Position numbers and translations under genes: made by a program
Shown here: positions 56,155-64,000 of the stretch, one piece after another
Numbering within the stretch: the stretch's first letter is position 1
How the letters are laid out: each line of letters begins with the position of its first letter
Source of the DNA: Methylobacter sp.
GTDB lineage: Bacteria > Pseudomonadota > Gammaproteobacteria > Methylococcales > Methylomonadaceae
Assembly (NCBI RefSeq): GCF_030680395.1
Contig: NZ_JAUXVR010000006.1
Span: forward strand, 223,927 to 287,926
Direction: 5' to 3'
DNA: 64,000 nt
Notes under the pieces: generated by a model
Seen by the model: only the letters and a program-made list of their open reading frames with translations
Told to the model about the DNA's origin: nothing
Database searches by the model: none

Positions 56155-58383
56155 TCAATACATCTTGTGTGATGGCGTCTGTGTCCGGAGTAAGTTCAGT
56201 AGAGCCTCAAACTCGGCCAGCGGTACCGGCTTGCTGAACAAATAACCCTGATAAGCGAGACAGCCCTGACGTTCCAGGCAAGCACGCTGTTGCTCGGTTT
56301 CCACGCCCTCGGCTATCACCTTAAGCCCAAGGTTGTTGGCCATGCCGATAATGGTTTGTACGATAACGGCATCGTTCGGATCGGTCATGATGTCGCGGAC
56401 AAAGGATTGATCGATTTTCAGCTGAGTGATCGGTAGATTCTTCAAGTAACTTAGCGAAGAATAGCCGGTGCCGAAATCATCCATCGAAAACAGGATGCCA
56501 AGCTGTTTCAACGTCTCCATCTTTTCAATGGTTTCGCTGACGTTATGCATTAACAAGCTCTCGGTTAGCTCCAGCTTGAGCCGTGTTGCGTTGGCGCCTG
56601 TTTGCATCAATATCTTGCACACCTGGTTGACGAAGTCGGGTTGCCTGAACTGACATGAGCTCACATTGACGGCAAGATGCAAATCCTTTGTAAGCGAGTC
56701 GTCGGCCCATTCCTTGAGTTGCAGGCAAGCGGTGCGCAGTACCCAGTCGCCAATCGGCAGAATTAACCCGGATTCCTCGGCGAGCGGGATGAACTGGGCC
56801 GGAGAAACCATTCCTTGTTGCGGATGCTCCCAGCGCAACAGGGCTTCTGCACCGAGTACATGACCTGAGCTGTCTACCTGAATCTGGTAATGCAGTTGGA
56901 GCTGATTTTCCGACACTGCATGGTGTAACTCCGATTCCATCGTCATGCGCGATTCCAGCGACGCTTGCATGTCCGGATCAAAGAAAAGCAAAGTATTTCG
57001 CCCCGCATTTTTAGCCTGATACATCGCAGCATCGGCTCGCTTGAGTATTTCCTCGCTGGTGGCTTCGTAATTAATAAACAGACTGATGCCGACGCTGGCT
57101 GAAGTATGATGTTTATGTCCATCCAGCAGGTAAGGCTGATTGATCGCTTTCAGGACTTTTTCGCCTACGCCCTGGGCTTGCGCAGCGGCTTTATTTTCCT
57201 CCATGTCCAGATTTTCCAACATGATGACAAACTCATCGCCGCCCAATCGCACCAGGGTATCGCCTTGGCGTACACAGGATTTCAATCGTTGCGCCACTTC
57301 AGTCAGCAACTGGTCGCCGATTCCGTAACCCTTGGTATCATTGATGGCCTTGAAGTTGTCGAGATCGATCATCATGATTGCGGCATAGTGTCGGCTACGG
57401 GCATTAACGAATATTGCCAGTTCCAGGCGGTCGTTAAGCCATCTTCGATTGGGAAGATCCGTCAAGGGATCGTAAAATGCGAGGCGGTGAATGGCTGCTT
57501 CCGCATCCTTGTGTTCGCTCAAGTCGGTAAATGCACCGACGTAATGGCTGACTTGCCCAACAGGGTCGACTACTGCGGTGATGGTGAGCCACTTCGGATA
57601 GATTTCGCCGTTTTTACGCCGATCCCAAACCTCTCCCTGCCAGTGCTTGTCCCGTATCAGTTTCTCCCACATGGCCTGATAAAAAACTTCGTTATGACGA
57701 CCTGACTTTAGAATAGCGGGTGTTTTTCCGATCACTTCTTCGGCGCTATAGCCGGTAAGTCGGGTAAAAGCACTATTGACGCGTAAGATGCGTTTATTGA
57801 TATCGGTGACCATGACGCCCTGTTGCGATTCGATGGCTATAGCGGCAATACGAAGTTCCTGCTCGGCCAGGCAGAGGTCGGTCTTGTCGCGGCCAATAAC
57901 GATCAGCCCCTTGCGTTCGCCGTTCTCCTTGAAAAGCGGCGTCTTGTGCACCGAGAACTCCCGATAATTGCCGGTTTCATCTTCAATGCCATAACCTTCA
58001 AAAACAAGCGTATCGCATTTATTCCAGGCCGCCTCATCATTTGTGAAGCATTGTTCGTGCATGGCGCACAGTTGCGGGCATATCGCGGCGAGTTCCAGAT
58101 TGGTCTTGCCTTGCCAGGCTATATCATGCAATTTGAAAAGTTGTTTGGCGGCCCCGTTGGCGATTATCAAGCGTCCTTCGCCATCCTTAAAAAAAACCGC
58201 ATCCGGGATCGTCTCTATTAGAGCGGTGAATTGCTCGTTGAGCGCCTGTAGAGTGCTCTCCATCTCATGCAATGCCGACTGAGACGCTTTTATCTCCTTT
58301 TCCAGCGCTGTCAGCGTGGACAAACGCAAGACTCGCGGCATCCATCCATTATCACTGAAGAATTTGAGGGCTTGTTTAATCAT
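56155..58383 (-). CDS. PAS-PAS-GGDEF-EAL cyclic-di-GMP enzyme
   Basis: A 742-residue cytoplasmic protein. An N-terminal coiled coil (residues about 20-50) is followed by two PAS domains (about 50-165, with a Cys-rich stretch CPQLCAMHEQC, and 175-295). The GGDEF domain has an intact RLGGDEFVIML, and the EAL domain has LGAEALLRWEHP, DDFGTGYSSLSYLK and QLKIDQSFV. Both active sites look intact, so it may make and degrade c-di-GMP. The Cys-rich PAS could bind a metal or redox cofactor. A plausible output is PgaCD-dependent PNAG synthesis. Confidence 0.93.
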   Translation of the reverse strand: MIKQALKFFSDNGWMPRVLRLSTLTALEKEIKASQSALHEMESTLQALNEQFTALIETIPDAVFFKDGEGRLIIANGAAKQLFKLHDIAWQGKTNLELAAICPQLCAMHEQCFTNDEAAWNKCDTLVFEGYGIEDETGNYREFSVHKTPLFKENGERKGLIVIGRDKTDLCLAEQELRIAAIAIESQQGVMVTDINKRILRVNSAFTRLTGYSAEEVIGKTPAILKSGRHNEVFYQAMWEKLIRDKHWQGEVWDRRKNGEIYPKWLTITAVVDPVGQVSHYVGAFTDLSEHKDAEAAIHRLAFYDPLTDLPNRRWLNDRLELAIFVNARSRHYAAIMMIDLDNFKAINDTKGYGIGDQLLTEVAQRLKSCVRQGDTLVRLGGDEFVIMLENLDMEENKAAAQAQGVGEKVLKAINQPYLLDGHKHHTSASVGISLFINYEATSEEILKRADAAMYQAKNAGRNTLLFFDPDMQASLESRMTMESELHHAVSENQLQLHYQIQVDSSGHVLGAEALLRWEHPQQGMVSPAQFIPLAEESGLILPIGDWVLRTACLQLKEWADDSLTKDLHLAVNVSSCQFRQPDFVNQVCKILMQTGANATRLKLELTESLLMHNVSETIEKMETLKQLGILFSMDDFGTGYSSLSYLKNLPITQLKIDQSFVRDIMTDPNDAVIVQTIIGMANNLGLKVIAEGVETEQQRACLERQGCLAYQGYLFSKPVPLAEFEALLNLLRTQTPSHKMY

Positions 58384-58393
58384 GCCGTCAGCC

Positions 58394-58683
58394 TCAGCTT
58401 AATGCAGGCGGGATGAACGGAAGAAAGGCGGACGGCCATTGTCCATGCAGATAGGGAAGTCGCCATACACTCGGCTTGAGAGCAAGACGCATTGCGCCGA
58501 TGGCGTGCAGGCATTCCGCTGACTGATGGATGGCAGTCATACGGATGATACCGTCGAACAATAGGCGCGGGTCTGCAATTCAGCAGCAAGCGCCAAAGAT
58601 ATGTCAATCAGAGAGAGGTAATGTTGACGGGTAAAGTGAATTTCAAACTGCATGAACACGCGCATCTCCTGCCTTTTGGGCAT
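58394..58683 (-). other. two overlapping mini-ORFs between GGDEF-EAL and ANTAR genes
   Basis: Within the 447-bp gap 58384-58830, one frame runs from ATG 58683 to TGA 58537 (48 residues, including FTRQHYLSLIDISLALAAEL). A second runs from ATG 58540 to TGA 58394 (48 residues, MTAIHQSAECLHAIGAMRLA...). They overlap as ATGA. Both read like protein rather than noise, but neither has a clear ribosome binding site or known family. They may be one small gene broken by a frameshift, or two coupled peptides. A hairpin (GATTCGGT...ACCGAAATC, about 58750-58783) lies upstream. Confidence 0.3.
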
Positions 58684-58830
58684 TTTTCGTCAATTCCCGT
58701 TTGTGAAAAAATCTACGGGTAGCTTAACGAGGCGTGTTCTGGGCCTCAAAGATTCGGTGCGGGGGCAAAGGCAAACCGAAATCGTTGTGTAAGTTATAAC
58801 CTACATCTTTTCTAAAATCAAAATATTTTT

Positions 58831-59433
58831 CTACTCTCCAAGATTCAGGGTTTCACTCGCTTTGATAATGTCTATCGCAAGTTCTGTCAGTTTTCGACGC
58901 TGGCTGCGTGCGGTTTTGCGTAACAATTCAAAGGCTGCCTTGCGGCCAAGCCGATATTGCACCATGGTGATACCGATGGCGACACTGATCTCACGTTCAG
59001 TATCGAGAGCGTTTTGCAACTGCTGTCCGGTCACCCGCAAACTCTGAAGCTCTGTGGCACGGGCCAGAGCGGCTTCAATGGTCGGCACCAGTTGTCGCGT
59101 ATCGACCGGCTTGACCAGATAGCCCAGCGCCCCGCATGCGGCAGCTTGCTCAACGATATCATGATCGCTGTAGGCGGTCAGGAGCATGAAGGGAATACGG
59201 TCGAATGAGCATAGCCGCTCAGCCAGCTCCAGCCCGCTTCGGCCGGGCATGTTGACATCGAGGATGGCCAAGTGCGGCCGCTCTCCACTCGCCAGCAGGG
59301 CTTCCGCTTCGTCCACGGATTCTGCGGTGCTGACGGTATAACCGGCCCTGGACAACCCTAAGGCAAGAATCGCCAGCACCACGCGATCGTCGTCGACCAG
59401 TAAAAGGCTGTGTTTGTTGATGTTAGTGTTCAT
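58831..59433 (-). CDS. response regulator with ANTAR RNA-binding output domain
   Basis: A 200-residue regulator. The receiver domain (residues 8 to about 122) has the phospho-acceptor Asp in HLAILDVNMPG, the acidic pair in LLVDDDRV and the Lys in YLVKPVD. The C-terminal ~55 residues (ISVAIGITMVQYRLGRKAAFELLRK) match ANTAR, an RNA-binding domain that stabilises antiterminator hairpins in target leaders. Its ATG overlaps the 3' end of the histidine kinase gene, so the two form a two-component pair acting on RNA rather than DNA. Confidence 0.9.
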   Translation of the reverse strand: MNTNINKHSLLLVDDDRVVLAILALGLSRAGYTVSTAESVDEAEALLASGERPHLAILDVNMPGRSGLELAERLCSFDRIPFMLLTAYSDHDIVEQAAACGALGYLVKPVDTRQLVPTIEAALARATELQSLRVTGQQLQNALDTEREISVAIGITMVQYRLGRKAAFELLRKTARSQRRKLTELAIDIIKASETLNLGE

Positions 59434-62400
59434 ATGAATTCAATGTGCCCGATTCCAGTTGAATGACGGGCTCATCCAAGCCCAGCGTGGTGACGACAAT
59501 GGCGCCCTGTTGCGCCCAAGCCAGCCTGGCGCCTGCTCGCGGCAATAACGATGCGACCAGCTGTAAGCCAGTACCGAAGGCGCTTGTATCCTCCAACCCG
59601 AATCCGGCCGGGATCAGGCCGGTATTGCGGATCCTCAATTGAATCAAATCCGGGTGCGGCTCATGACTGAGCATGATACTGACATGCCCGTCTACCCCGC
59701 CATGCTTAATCGCATTCCAGATCAGCTCATTCAATACCAGCGCCAACGGTACCGCTTCCGTTTCGGTAATGATGTAGCGCGCGCAGACATCGGGCATTTC
59801 GACAGTGACGGGCTTTTGCCATATCGATTCAATTCCTGCCGCTATAGCGGCAGTCAGTTCGGACATCCTCACCAATGATGTGACCGCGCTACCTTGTAAT
59901 CCGTGAATAACCGAGATGCTCTGCACTTGGCAGATAGCCTGATTGATGGGGTCGCCCATCTCGGGATGGGTTTGGGCAAACTGGTGCAGTATCCCCATAA
60001 TGCCTTGCAGATTATTCTTGATACGGTGATGCACTTCGCGCACAAGTATGTTGCGGTGCGCGGCCTCGTTGAGCAGGCGCTGTTGTTCATGCAGCTTGGT
60101 GTTGGTCGCATCGGTGATATTGCCTACGTAATGAGTGACCTGCCCGACCTTATCCTTAACGGCCGTAATCATGACCTGTGCCGGGTACTCTTTGCCTTTT
60201 TTATGGCGTTGCCACGATTCGCCTTGCCATATTCCCGTGCTCTTGACTTCACTCCAGACCGTGTCGTAAAAGGAAGCCGGGTGCCGATCCGATCTGAGAG
60301 CGGCTGTTGCTTTTCCCTCAACGTCCTGTTGCGAATAGCCTGTAATCTGGGTGAAAGCCCGATTTACCCGCAAAATTTTCAAATTTGCATCCATCACCAC
60401 GATACCCTCCCAGCATTCGAATGCGATCGCGGCAATGCGCAACTGCTCTTCTGCCTGCTTCTGGACGGTGATATCCATATGAGTGATAACCGCACTACCT
60501 TGTGCCGTTTCCCCCATAGGCGTAACGCTCATGCTGAACCAGCGTTGCTGCTGCGGTGAATGGCATGGATATTCCAGACTGAAGCTGGGCAATCGTTCAT
60601 CCAGCACTGCCCGAATTCCATAATAAGCTTCCAGGCTGCCATTCGCTGAAGAATCGGTATCCGGCCCCCCGCACACCGTCAGGTAATTGGCGCCGACGTC
60701 AGTATTTGATACCGGTATGCCGGACTTGATACCATTCTCGACGGCAAAACGCCGCCAGGGTTCGTTGACCGCCAGGATAACGCCATCATGGTCCAGCACC
60801 GCTATTTCGGCAACGACGGAATTCAGGATGGCCTGCTTGAAGACCTCGTTCTCCTTCAGCGCCGCTTCCGCCTGCTTACGATGATCAATATTTTCGATAA
60901 CCGCAATAAAGTAATCCGCTGAGCCATCGGGATGGCGGATCAGCGTTGCCGATAAATTACCCCAGACGAATTTTCCATCCTTGCACACATATTTTTTCTC
61001 CACATTGAATCCGGCAATTTCACCGGCCAGGGTTTGCCGTATTTTATCGGCACCGGACTGACGATAATCGGGATGAGTCAATTGCATGACTGTCATGGTC
61101 AGAAGCTCGTTGCGGCTGTAACCGACCAGATCGCAGAAGCCTTGATTAACGGCTAAAAAGCGGCCATCCAGCGCGGTATTAACAACGCCGACCGGTGCTC
61201 CTTCGAAAGTTGAACGAAACCGCTCCTCACTTTGGGCTAACGCTGCTGTGCGTTCATCTACCAGCTGCCGGAGTACGCTGCCGCGACCGGAAAAGACCAT
61301 CGCAAAGACGCTCCCCATACTGGTCAGCAACAGGCCGACCAATAAAATCAGCCATGCGTTATCCGAGCGATGATAGGCAAAATAATCTTGTGTAGGAGCC
61401 ACCTCAAACCGCCATTGGCGACCGCCGACCGGGATGACCAAATGGCTCGCCAGAGAAAAGTTTGTTCCGAAAAGTCCATTTTCCCGCAAGACCAGCGGCT
61501 TTAGCTGTTTCTGATCGCTGGAAAAGATCAACTGTTCTCCAGCCGGCGCGCCCTCGTCAATAAGCCTGTAGGACAGTCTTTCCTGATTCAGGCCTTTGAG
61601 TGCCGAAATAACAATATCGCCGCCCCTGAATACCGCAACCATATAACCTGAAATATTGTTACGCCGTTGTTCCAGCGATTGATGCGGAAAACCTTTGCGG
61701 TAAAGAGGCATAAACGCGATTATCCCATGCTGATTTCCGTGTTCCTGAACCAATTTAACCGGGGCAGTCGTGGCGATTTCCCCGGTATCTCTTGCCCGGT
61801 TGACGGCCTCGCGCCGAAGCTCATCGGAATACACGTCGTAACCCAATGCGGCTTCGTTTCCCTTGTAAGGTTCAACAAAACTGACTGGGGCATATTCCGG
61901 ACGATTCCCCGCGCGCACCAGCTGTTTATCGGCATCCTGCTCGGTGAGCCGAAAGTTTGGGTAGTCTTTACTTCGTACACTACGCTCGAAGGTATCCCGT
62001 TCGGATGACAGAATGCGGGGATTCCATCCCAACGCCTGAATTCCCTGGAAATTATCTAATGAATGAGCAGCGAAAGTTCGGAATTCGTCTCTATCAACCA
62101 GTGTCGAAGCCGAGTAGAAACTTTCGAGAGAACGGAGTACGTTTAAGTGTGTCAAAATCGACTTTTCCAATGCGACGCTCAGCTCGACAGCCTGTTGATC
62201 GAACTGAAACTTTAGCCGCTCACTGTTATTTTGAGCCTCATAACGAACTGCGACCGTTGTCAGCACAAACATTGCAATAATTGGAACGGTTATCGCCATG
62301 CGTCTGGTGCGCCAAGCTTCACCGGGACGTAACCCCCAAGCCAAAACAAGCGGCGTAAAGATAAATATCCCTAAGGCATCCCCCATCCACCAGGTTCCCC

Positions 62401-62929
62401 AATTAACCAGGAAATTTGCAGACGGAACCCGCCCCGTGGCTACTAGCGTCGAGACTGCGATAACCGAATTGATCAGAGCGCTTAAGATCCCGCCAAAAAA
62501 CAAGAACAAAAAGACTTCTCTCTCTCGGGTAAGCAAATTGGGAAAACCGGCAAAACGCCGCACTAAATAAGCGCCTGCCACCGCTTGCAAGCTGGCTCCG
62601 CCGCCGATAACCAGCGTAGTAATGACTGAAGTGAGCGTTTCTGAAGCAGAACCGGTCGCTAAGGTGGCCGCAAAGTTAACCAGAAAAGATCCCAGCAGGA
62701 TACCCGGCCATGCCCGGTATCCGTAGATCAGAATACCCGCCAGGGCGATGCCTGAAGGCGGCCAGATGGCTGTTGCATAGCCAGGAGGAATCGCTAAAAA
62801 AGTGCCGAGTTTGCCGGTTATGAAATAGGCGGTAGCCAAGCCCGCAATGTGAAGCACCCAAGCATACGATCGAACCGATGGATTCACGGCCGAAAATAAA
62901 GAGCCAAGCTTGCGGTTATCTTTAGGCAT
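59423..62929 (-). CDS. hybrid-sensor histidine kinase: MASE1-CHASE-PAS-HisKA_2
   Basis: A 1168-residue membrane kinase. The first ~230 residues form a MASE1-type integral membrane sensor of about eight helices. A CHASE-type periplasmic domain spans about 240-480 (YSDELRREAVNRARDTGEI), then a helix near 525-545. Three PAS units follow (LDGRFLAVNQGFCDLVGYS, an atypical middle unit and NLKILRVNRAFTQITGYS). The dimerisation motif VREVHHRIKNNLQGIM is of the HisKA_2/HWE kind, and the N-box is LVLNELIWNAIKHGG. No receiver is attached. It is coupled by overlap to the ANTAR regulator, its expected partner. Confidence 0.9.
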   Translation of the reverse strand: MPKDNRKLGSLFSAVNPSVRSYAWVLHIAGLATAYFITGKLGTFLAIPPGYATAIWPPSGIALAGILIYGYRAWPGILLGSFLVNFAATLATGSASETLTSVITTLVIGGGASLQAVAGAYLVRRFAGFPNLLTREREVFLFLFFGGILSALINSVIAVSTLVATGRVPSANFLVNWGTWWMGDALGIFIFTPLVLAWGLRPGEAWRTRRMAITVPIIAMFVLTTVAVRYEAQNNSERLKFQFDQQAVELSVALEKSILTHLNVLRSLESFYSASTLVDRDEFRTFAAHSLDNFQGIQALGWNPRILSSERDTFERSVRSKDYPNFRLTEQDADKQLVRAGNRPEYAPVSFVEPYKGNEAALGYDVYSDELRREAVNRARDTGEIATTAPVKLVQEHGNQHGIIAFMPLYRKGFPHQSLEQRRNNISGYMVAVFRGGDIVISALKGLNQERLSYRLIDEGAPAGEQLIFSSDQKQLKPLVLRENGLFGTNFSLASHLVIPVGGRQWRFEVAPTQDYFAYHRSDNAWLILLVGLLLTSMGSVFAMVFSGRGSVLRQLVDERTAALAQSEERFRSTFEGAPVGVVNTALDGRFLAVNQGFCDLVGYSRNELLTMTVMQLTHPDYRQSGADKIRQTLAGEIAGFNVEKKYVCKDGKFVWGNLSATLIRHPDGSADYFIAVIENIDHRKQAEAALKENEVFKQAILNSVVAEIAVLDHDGVILAVNEPWRRFAVENGIKSGIPVSNTDVGANYLTVCGGPDTDSSANGSLEAYYGIRAVLDERLPSFSLEYPCHSPQQQRWFSMSVTPMGETAQGSAVITHMDITVQKQAEEQLRIAAIAFECWEGIVVMDANLKILRVNRAFTQITGYSQQDVEGKATAALRSDRHPASFYDTVWSEVKSTGIWQGESWQRHKKGKEYPAQVMITAVKDKVGQVTHYVGNITDATNTKLHEQQRLLNEAAHRNILVREVHHRIKNNLQGIMGILHQFAQTHPEMGDPINQAICQVQSISVIHGLQGSAVTSLVRMSELTAAIAAGIESIWQKPVTVEMPDVCARYIITETEAVPLALVLNELIWNAIKHGGVDGHVSIMLSHEPHPDLIQLRIRNTGLIPAGFGLEDTSAFGTGLQLVASLLPRAGARLAWAQQGAIVVTTLGLDEPVIQLESGTLNSYEH

Positions 62930-63062
62930 ATGGGTTTAATTTTGTTTTTTTGCTTATTATACCCACATCACTTCAAAGCTCGGCAATCAAGGATTTCCAT
63001 TAATCTAAAAGGAAGTCAAACAGGCCGGTCCCGTTTCAATTTCGCCCCCTTCGGCAATGACG

Positions 63063-63515
63063 CTACCCTTCAGGCTTTGCGCCATAACAATGAGGGTCGG
63101 CGCAATTGCCATAATATTGTTGTCGCGGAAATTCAGCCGCATGTCGGGTCATCGAATCAAACATAACCCGCGAGAAATCAGCCTCTCTTTTCGGATCGGA
63201 TAATAACTGCATCATTTGATTTTGATGCGCCGCGCTGCTATCCAATATGGCGTCACCCATAGCTTTCGGAAAGTCGCCTAATAAGGCTTGCTCAGGCGTG
63301 TTATGGGCAATCTGTTTCATGACCAGTTCATTTTTACGGATTTTGTCCCTGATCGCATAAAAGAAGTTAACCAAATCGTTATCGGTCAGCCGGTCGGTAA
63401 TAAAAATCTCATTCAGCCGACTGATAATCTGCGACAAAAATTCCTCTTTCTTGTCTTTTGCTTTAGCCGTTCCCAAGCCGTCGCCCGGTTTCAGATGGTT
63501 GCTTTTCAATAGCAT
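63063..63515 (-). pseudogene. hsdR remnant (type I restriction R-subunit C-terminus)
   Basis: A 150-codon frame whose residues about 25-120 match the C-terminal helical end of EcoR124-type HsdR: RLNEIF, LTDNDLVNFFYAIRDKIRKNELVMKQIA, LLGDFPKAMGDAILDSSAAHQNQMMQLLS. The helicase and nuclease domains (about 900 residues) are missing upstream. After VMFDSM the frame runs into unrelated sequence (AAEFPRQQYYGNC...). There is no hsdM or hsdS nearby. It is a decayed restriction locus, and the IS110-type element close by may have caused the loss. Confidence 0.75.
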
Positions 63516-63870
63516 TCATAATCCAGACTCTTTTAAAAAATGTTGATAAATATTATCGTGTATAACATTCCGTTGCATACCTTGCTGCTCAAAAACTAAA
63601 GTGGGTTCATCATGCGTATTCATAAAACATGAACAATTGTTTACTGCAAAACTAAAATCAGTGAGTAACTGATGTTACGCACGGACATGATAAAAAAAGC
63701 GTCGTCCACGAAAAGCACGAAAATAGTTAAAACTCATCGTTCCGAGGCTTCGGCGCTCACGTTATACAACAAGTCTGTTCAAGATCACCATTTGGAATGA
63801 ATGCCTGAATGACTCGGATGTAGATACTCTCTTAAACCACAAGCCCAATTTTGCAAGACATCATAAAATT
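63516..63870. other. intergenic region between hsdR remnant and IS110 end
   Basis: About 355 bp without a convincing gene. It contains a degenerate half copy of the CACGAAG-type repeat (63697-63715, CCACGAAAAGCACGAA) and GATGTTACGCAC near 63672-63683, which might be part of an old mobile element end. HsdR homology was not found in it on the - strand, so the missing part of hsdR has been deleted rather than frameshifted. Confidence 0.5.
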
Positions 63871-63876
63871 TTATGA
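63861..63876. repeat. 16-bp perfect palindrome at transposase 3' end
   Basis: TCATAAAATTTTATGA is a perfect palindrome that overlaps the TAA stop of the IS110-type transposase. It may be a short terminator or part of the element's end. Confidence 0.5.
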
Positions 63877-64000
63877 TTTTGCTTCAACAGGAAACGTGTA
63901 AAAACGAGTCCCGTCAAATTCTGTTTTAGCTTTCAGCATGCCATGGATGGCGTGTAAAAGCTTGCGCATTACCGCGCATACAGCCTGTATCTTCTTTAAA
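63871..64000 (-). mobile_element. IS110-family transposase, C-terminal end (cut by window)
   Basis: On the - strand, from the window edge to TAA at 63873-63871, the frame reads VCAVMRKLLHAIHGMLKAKT then a tail ending FYTFPVEAKS. This matches the C-terminal helix (AVMRKLLHxIxGMLK) of IS110/IS1111-type transposases, which are DEDD-type recombinases. Only about 42 residues are inside the window, so intactness cannot be judged. Confidence 0.75.

Noticed and set aside
58380..58607. 75-codon - strand frame upstream of the GGDEF-EAL gene
   Set aside because: It is an Arg/Ser/Cys-rich third-frame reading of the same DNA as the two better mini-ORFs and overlaps the next start.

Overview
The window reads as chromosomal DNA of a gammaproteobacterium, most likely an aerobic methanotroph of the Methylococcales (Methylobacter/Methylomonas type). 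The grounds are a hopanoid cluster that includes the aminotransferase HpnO, a CopC/CopD copper-uptake pair next to it, typical gammaproteobacterial gene pairs (fabAB, mfd-csiV, miaB-ybeZ-ybeY-ybeX, prfB-lysS) and many chemoreceptor and PAS-type sensors. The genus is inference; no methane monooxygenase or rRNA gene lies in the window.

Layout. 1-7 kb: a compact + strand hopanoid operon (shc, hpnG, hpnN, hpnO). 7-11 kb: copC, copD and dxs, nearly abutting, so copper handling sits beside isoprenoid precursor supply. 11-13 kb: a small nuclease-like orphan and gloB. 13-21 kb (- strand): lysS and prfB (with the programmed +1 frameshift), a SAM hydroxide adenosyltransferase, ttcA, fabB, fabA and slt. 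21-25 kb: an ABC exporter, the PHP-domain RNase rnm, a YcgN-family protein and a flavin reductase-like protein. 25-30 kb: a cytoplasmic trypsin-like protease and pgaD-pgaC-pgaB without pgaA. 30-36 kb: small envelope proteins, a pterin dehydratase-like protein and the miaB-ybeZ-ybeY-ybeX operon. 36-38 kb: a PAS protein and a chemoreceptor as overlapping genes (a split Aer). 38-53 kb: csiV/mfd, a POT transporter, a CNNM-type protein, a group of small lipoproteins and secreted proteins, a FemAB-like acyltransferase, a DUF938 methyltransferase, a ParB-like protein, a GNAT protein and an aldo/keto reductase. 53-63 kb (- strand): a signalling block made of a PAS-chemoreceptor, a PAS-PAS-GGDEF-EAL protein, an ANTAR response regulator and a MASE1-CHASE-PAS histidine kinase. 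63-64 kb: an hsdR remnant and the end of an IS110-type transposase.

The most unusual signal is a set of short palindromic repeats lying in frame inside genes. A ~96 bp dimeric element with a 51 bp (17 codon) period occurs at the 3' end of shc and, in the opposite orientation relative to the gene, inside slt. Its hairpin stems differ between copies while pairing is kept. Separate palindrome-rich inserts sit just before the Walker A motif of the ABC exporter and in a chemoreceptor's transmembrane region. Intergenic palindromes are also common: a 217 bp MITE-like element, two CACGAAG-type palindromes, a TAGCCTT tandem array and REP-like hairpins. No tRNA, rRNA or CRISPR array was recognised.
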